A model generated the notes under the pieces. The model saw only the letters and a list, made by a program, of their open reading frames with translations, was not told where the DNA came from and did no database searches. This document shows, one piece after another, positions 35,557 to 36,311 of a stretch of DNA of 36,311 nucleotides. A program made the position numbers and the translations under genes. This DNA is from Bacteroidota bacterium (lineage in GTDB: Bacteria > Bacteroidota > Rhodothermia > Rhodothermales > JANQRZ01), in NCBI GenBank assembly GCA_038746285.1, contig JBCDKT010000039.1, positions 1 to 36,311 on the forward strand. Reading direction: 5' to 3'. Each line of letters begins with the position of its first letter. Position 1 is the first letter of the stretch.

Positions 35557-35589
35557 AAAAAAAGCCCGGCCTCGCGGAGAAGCCGGGCT
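35557..35589 (-). terminator. Intrinsic terminator of the tRNA gene
   Basis: On the minus strand an 8-bp stem, AGCCCGGC with GCCGGGCT, is followed by a run of six or seven T. It lies 20 bases beyond the 3' end of tRNA-Pro and before the RodZ-like gene. Confidence 0.9.
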
Positions 35590-35609
35590 CGGGGGAGCGC
35601 ACGAGGCGC

Positions 35610-35686
35610 TGGTCGGGAAGACAGGATTTGAACCTGCGACCGCTCGGCCCCCAGCCGAGTGCTCTACCTGGCTGAGCTACTTCCCG
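35610..35686 (-). tRNA. tRNA-Pro (anticodon GGG), CCA encoded
   Basis: The minus strand folds as a complete cloverleaf: acceptor CGGGAAG/CTTCCCG, D stem GCTC/GAGC, anticodon stem CTCGG/CCGAG around the loop CTGGGGG, which gives anticodon GGG, a 5-base variable loop, and T arm GCAGG-TTCAAAT-CCTGT with one G-T pair. Discriminator A (35613) is followed by an encoded CCA (35612-35610). It reads the proline codon CCC. An intrinsic terminator follows at 35557-35589. Confidence 0.97.
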
Positions 35687-35730
35687 ATGACGGACCCGGG
35701 ACGGGTCCGGTGCTCAATATAGCCTGCTGC

Positions 35731-36054
<324 letters not shown>

Positions 36055-36100
36055 CGGATCGGGTGCGGGTCCGCAGTTAAAGTACGACGTTAAGCGCCTT

Positions 36101-36300
36101 CGGCGCGGAATGGGAGGAATGGGGAGAACGGGCGGAATGGGAAGAAGGGACGTTGGCGCGGAGCGCGGTGGTCCCGTTAACTTTCTCGGCTTTTCTTTCC
36201 ACTCTCCCACTCTCCCACTCTCCCACTCTCCCACTCTCCCACTCTCCCACTCTCCCACTCTCCCACTCTCCCACTCTCCCACTCTCCCACTCTCCCACTC
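36101..36300. repeat. Dispersed element copy with 12 x 8-bp array
   Basis: Upstream of the merR gene. The G-rich arm begins CGGCGCGGAATGGGAGGAAT (36101 on). The core is at 36152-36200 (GTTGGCGCGGAGCGCGG, CGTTAACTTTCTCGG). Twelve perfect copies of the 8-bp unit ACTCTCCC follow (36201-36296) plus a partial one. Arms and core match the copy at 5695-5938 over exact stretches of 23 and 28 bases. The gene beyond the right end is outside the window. Confidence 0.93.
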
Positions 36301-36311
36301 CTCCCCCGTGC

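Noticed and set aside
35610-35686. tRNA-Pro as an integration site for a mobile element
   Set aside because: No integrase, no duplicated tRNA 3' end and no foreign gene block are seen on either side in the window.
36055-36298. In-frame N-terminal extension of the MerR regulator with GEWESGRV repeats
   Set aside because: The 8-bp array has no stop in any frame, so openness is automatic. Family homology starts at the ATG at 36054.

Overview
The window is GC-rich, about two-thirds G+C in most genes. It reads as a chromosomal piece of an aerobic, Gram-negative member of the Bacteroidota/Rhodothermota lineage, perhaps of the Rhodothermales type. This placement is an inference. It rests on several lipoprotein signal peptides beside an Lgt of the Bacteroidota form, a DUF6913-like gene, a RodZ-like HTH membrane protein, a MerR-type regulator, and the lack of Shine-Dalgarno sequences at most starts. 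I see no phage, transposase, CRISPR array or recognisable defence system.

Layout. Bases 1-2678 (+): a class I glutamine amidotransferase and a membrane-anchored transglycosylase-like protein. Bases 2772-10754 (-): a MOSC protein coupled to polyphosphate kinase, DNA primase, a second MOSC protein, an Ig-like surface lipoprotein, and the 3' remnant of an M16 peptidase. Bases 10983-16295 (+): an OsmC protein, a glycosidase-like lipoprotein, the ergothioneine pair egtB-egtD, polyphosphate glucokinase and an NTF2-like protein. Bases 16312-19476 (-): a SPOR lipoprotein, deoC, a small orphan and an NtrC-type regulator. Bases 19660-20424 (+): two small genes ending in a strong terminator. Bases 20685-36054 (-): a long run containing rlmB, a PLP decarboxylase, a TlpA-like protein, lgt, hisS, a low-GC conserved hypothetical, a PTS EIIA, rluD, a class V aminotransferase, a sodium/solute symporter, a DUF6913-like gene, ligA, a RodZ-like gene, tRNA-Pro(GGG) and a MerR regulator.

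How genes work together. ppk1 makes polyphosphate and ppgK can spend it on glucose phosphorylation. egtB and egtD form a two-gene ergothioneine pathway that probably uses cysteine directly. lgt, the TlpA-like gene, the decarboxylase and rlmB are joined by overlapping start and stop codons, as are ppk1/MOSC and the RodZ-like gene/ligA. dnaG, ligA, hisS, rluD, rlmB and tRNA-Pro are core information-processing genes.

The most unusual content lies between the genes. A dispersed element with the order G-rich arm, conserved core of about 45 bp, C-rich tandem repeat (units of 8 or 9 bp, with a 7-bp unit in one G-rich arm) occurs five times, plus a truncated copy at the window start. All copies point the same way. 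In the four cases where the neighbour is visible, the C-rich arm lies within about 15 bases of the stop codon of a minus-strand gene, so the transcript would carry a G-rich array directly after the stop. Other short repeat families (GTAGGGGC-ended hairpins, AGAAACGAGAAACT-type, TGACAACTGACAA-type) also sit on gene borders and in places supply start or stop codons. A head-to-head junction of two gene 3' ends near 10750 marks a rearrangement or an assembly error.
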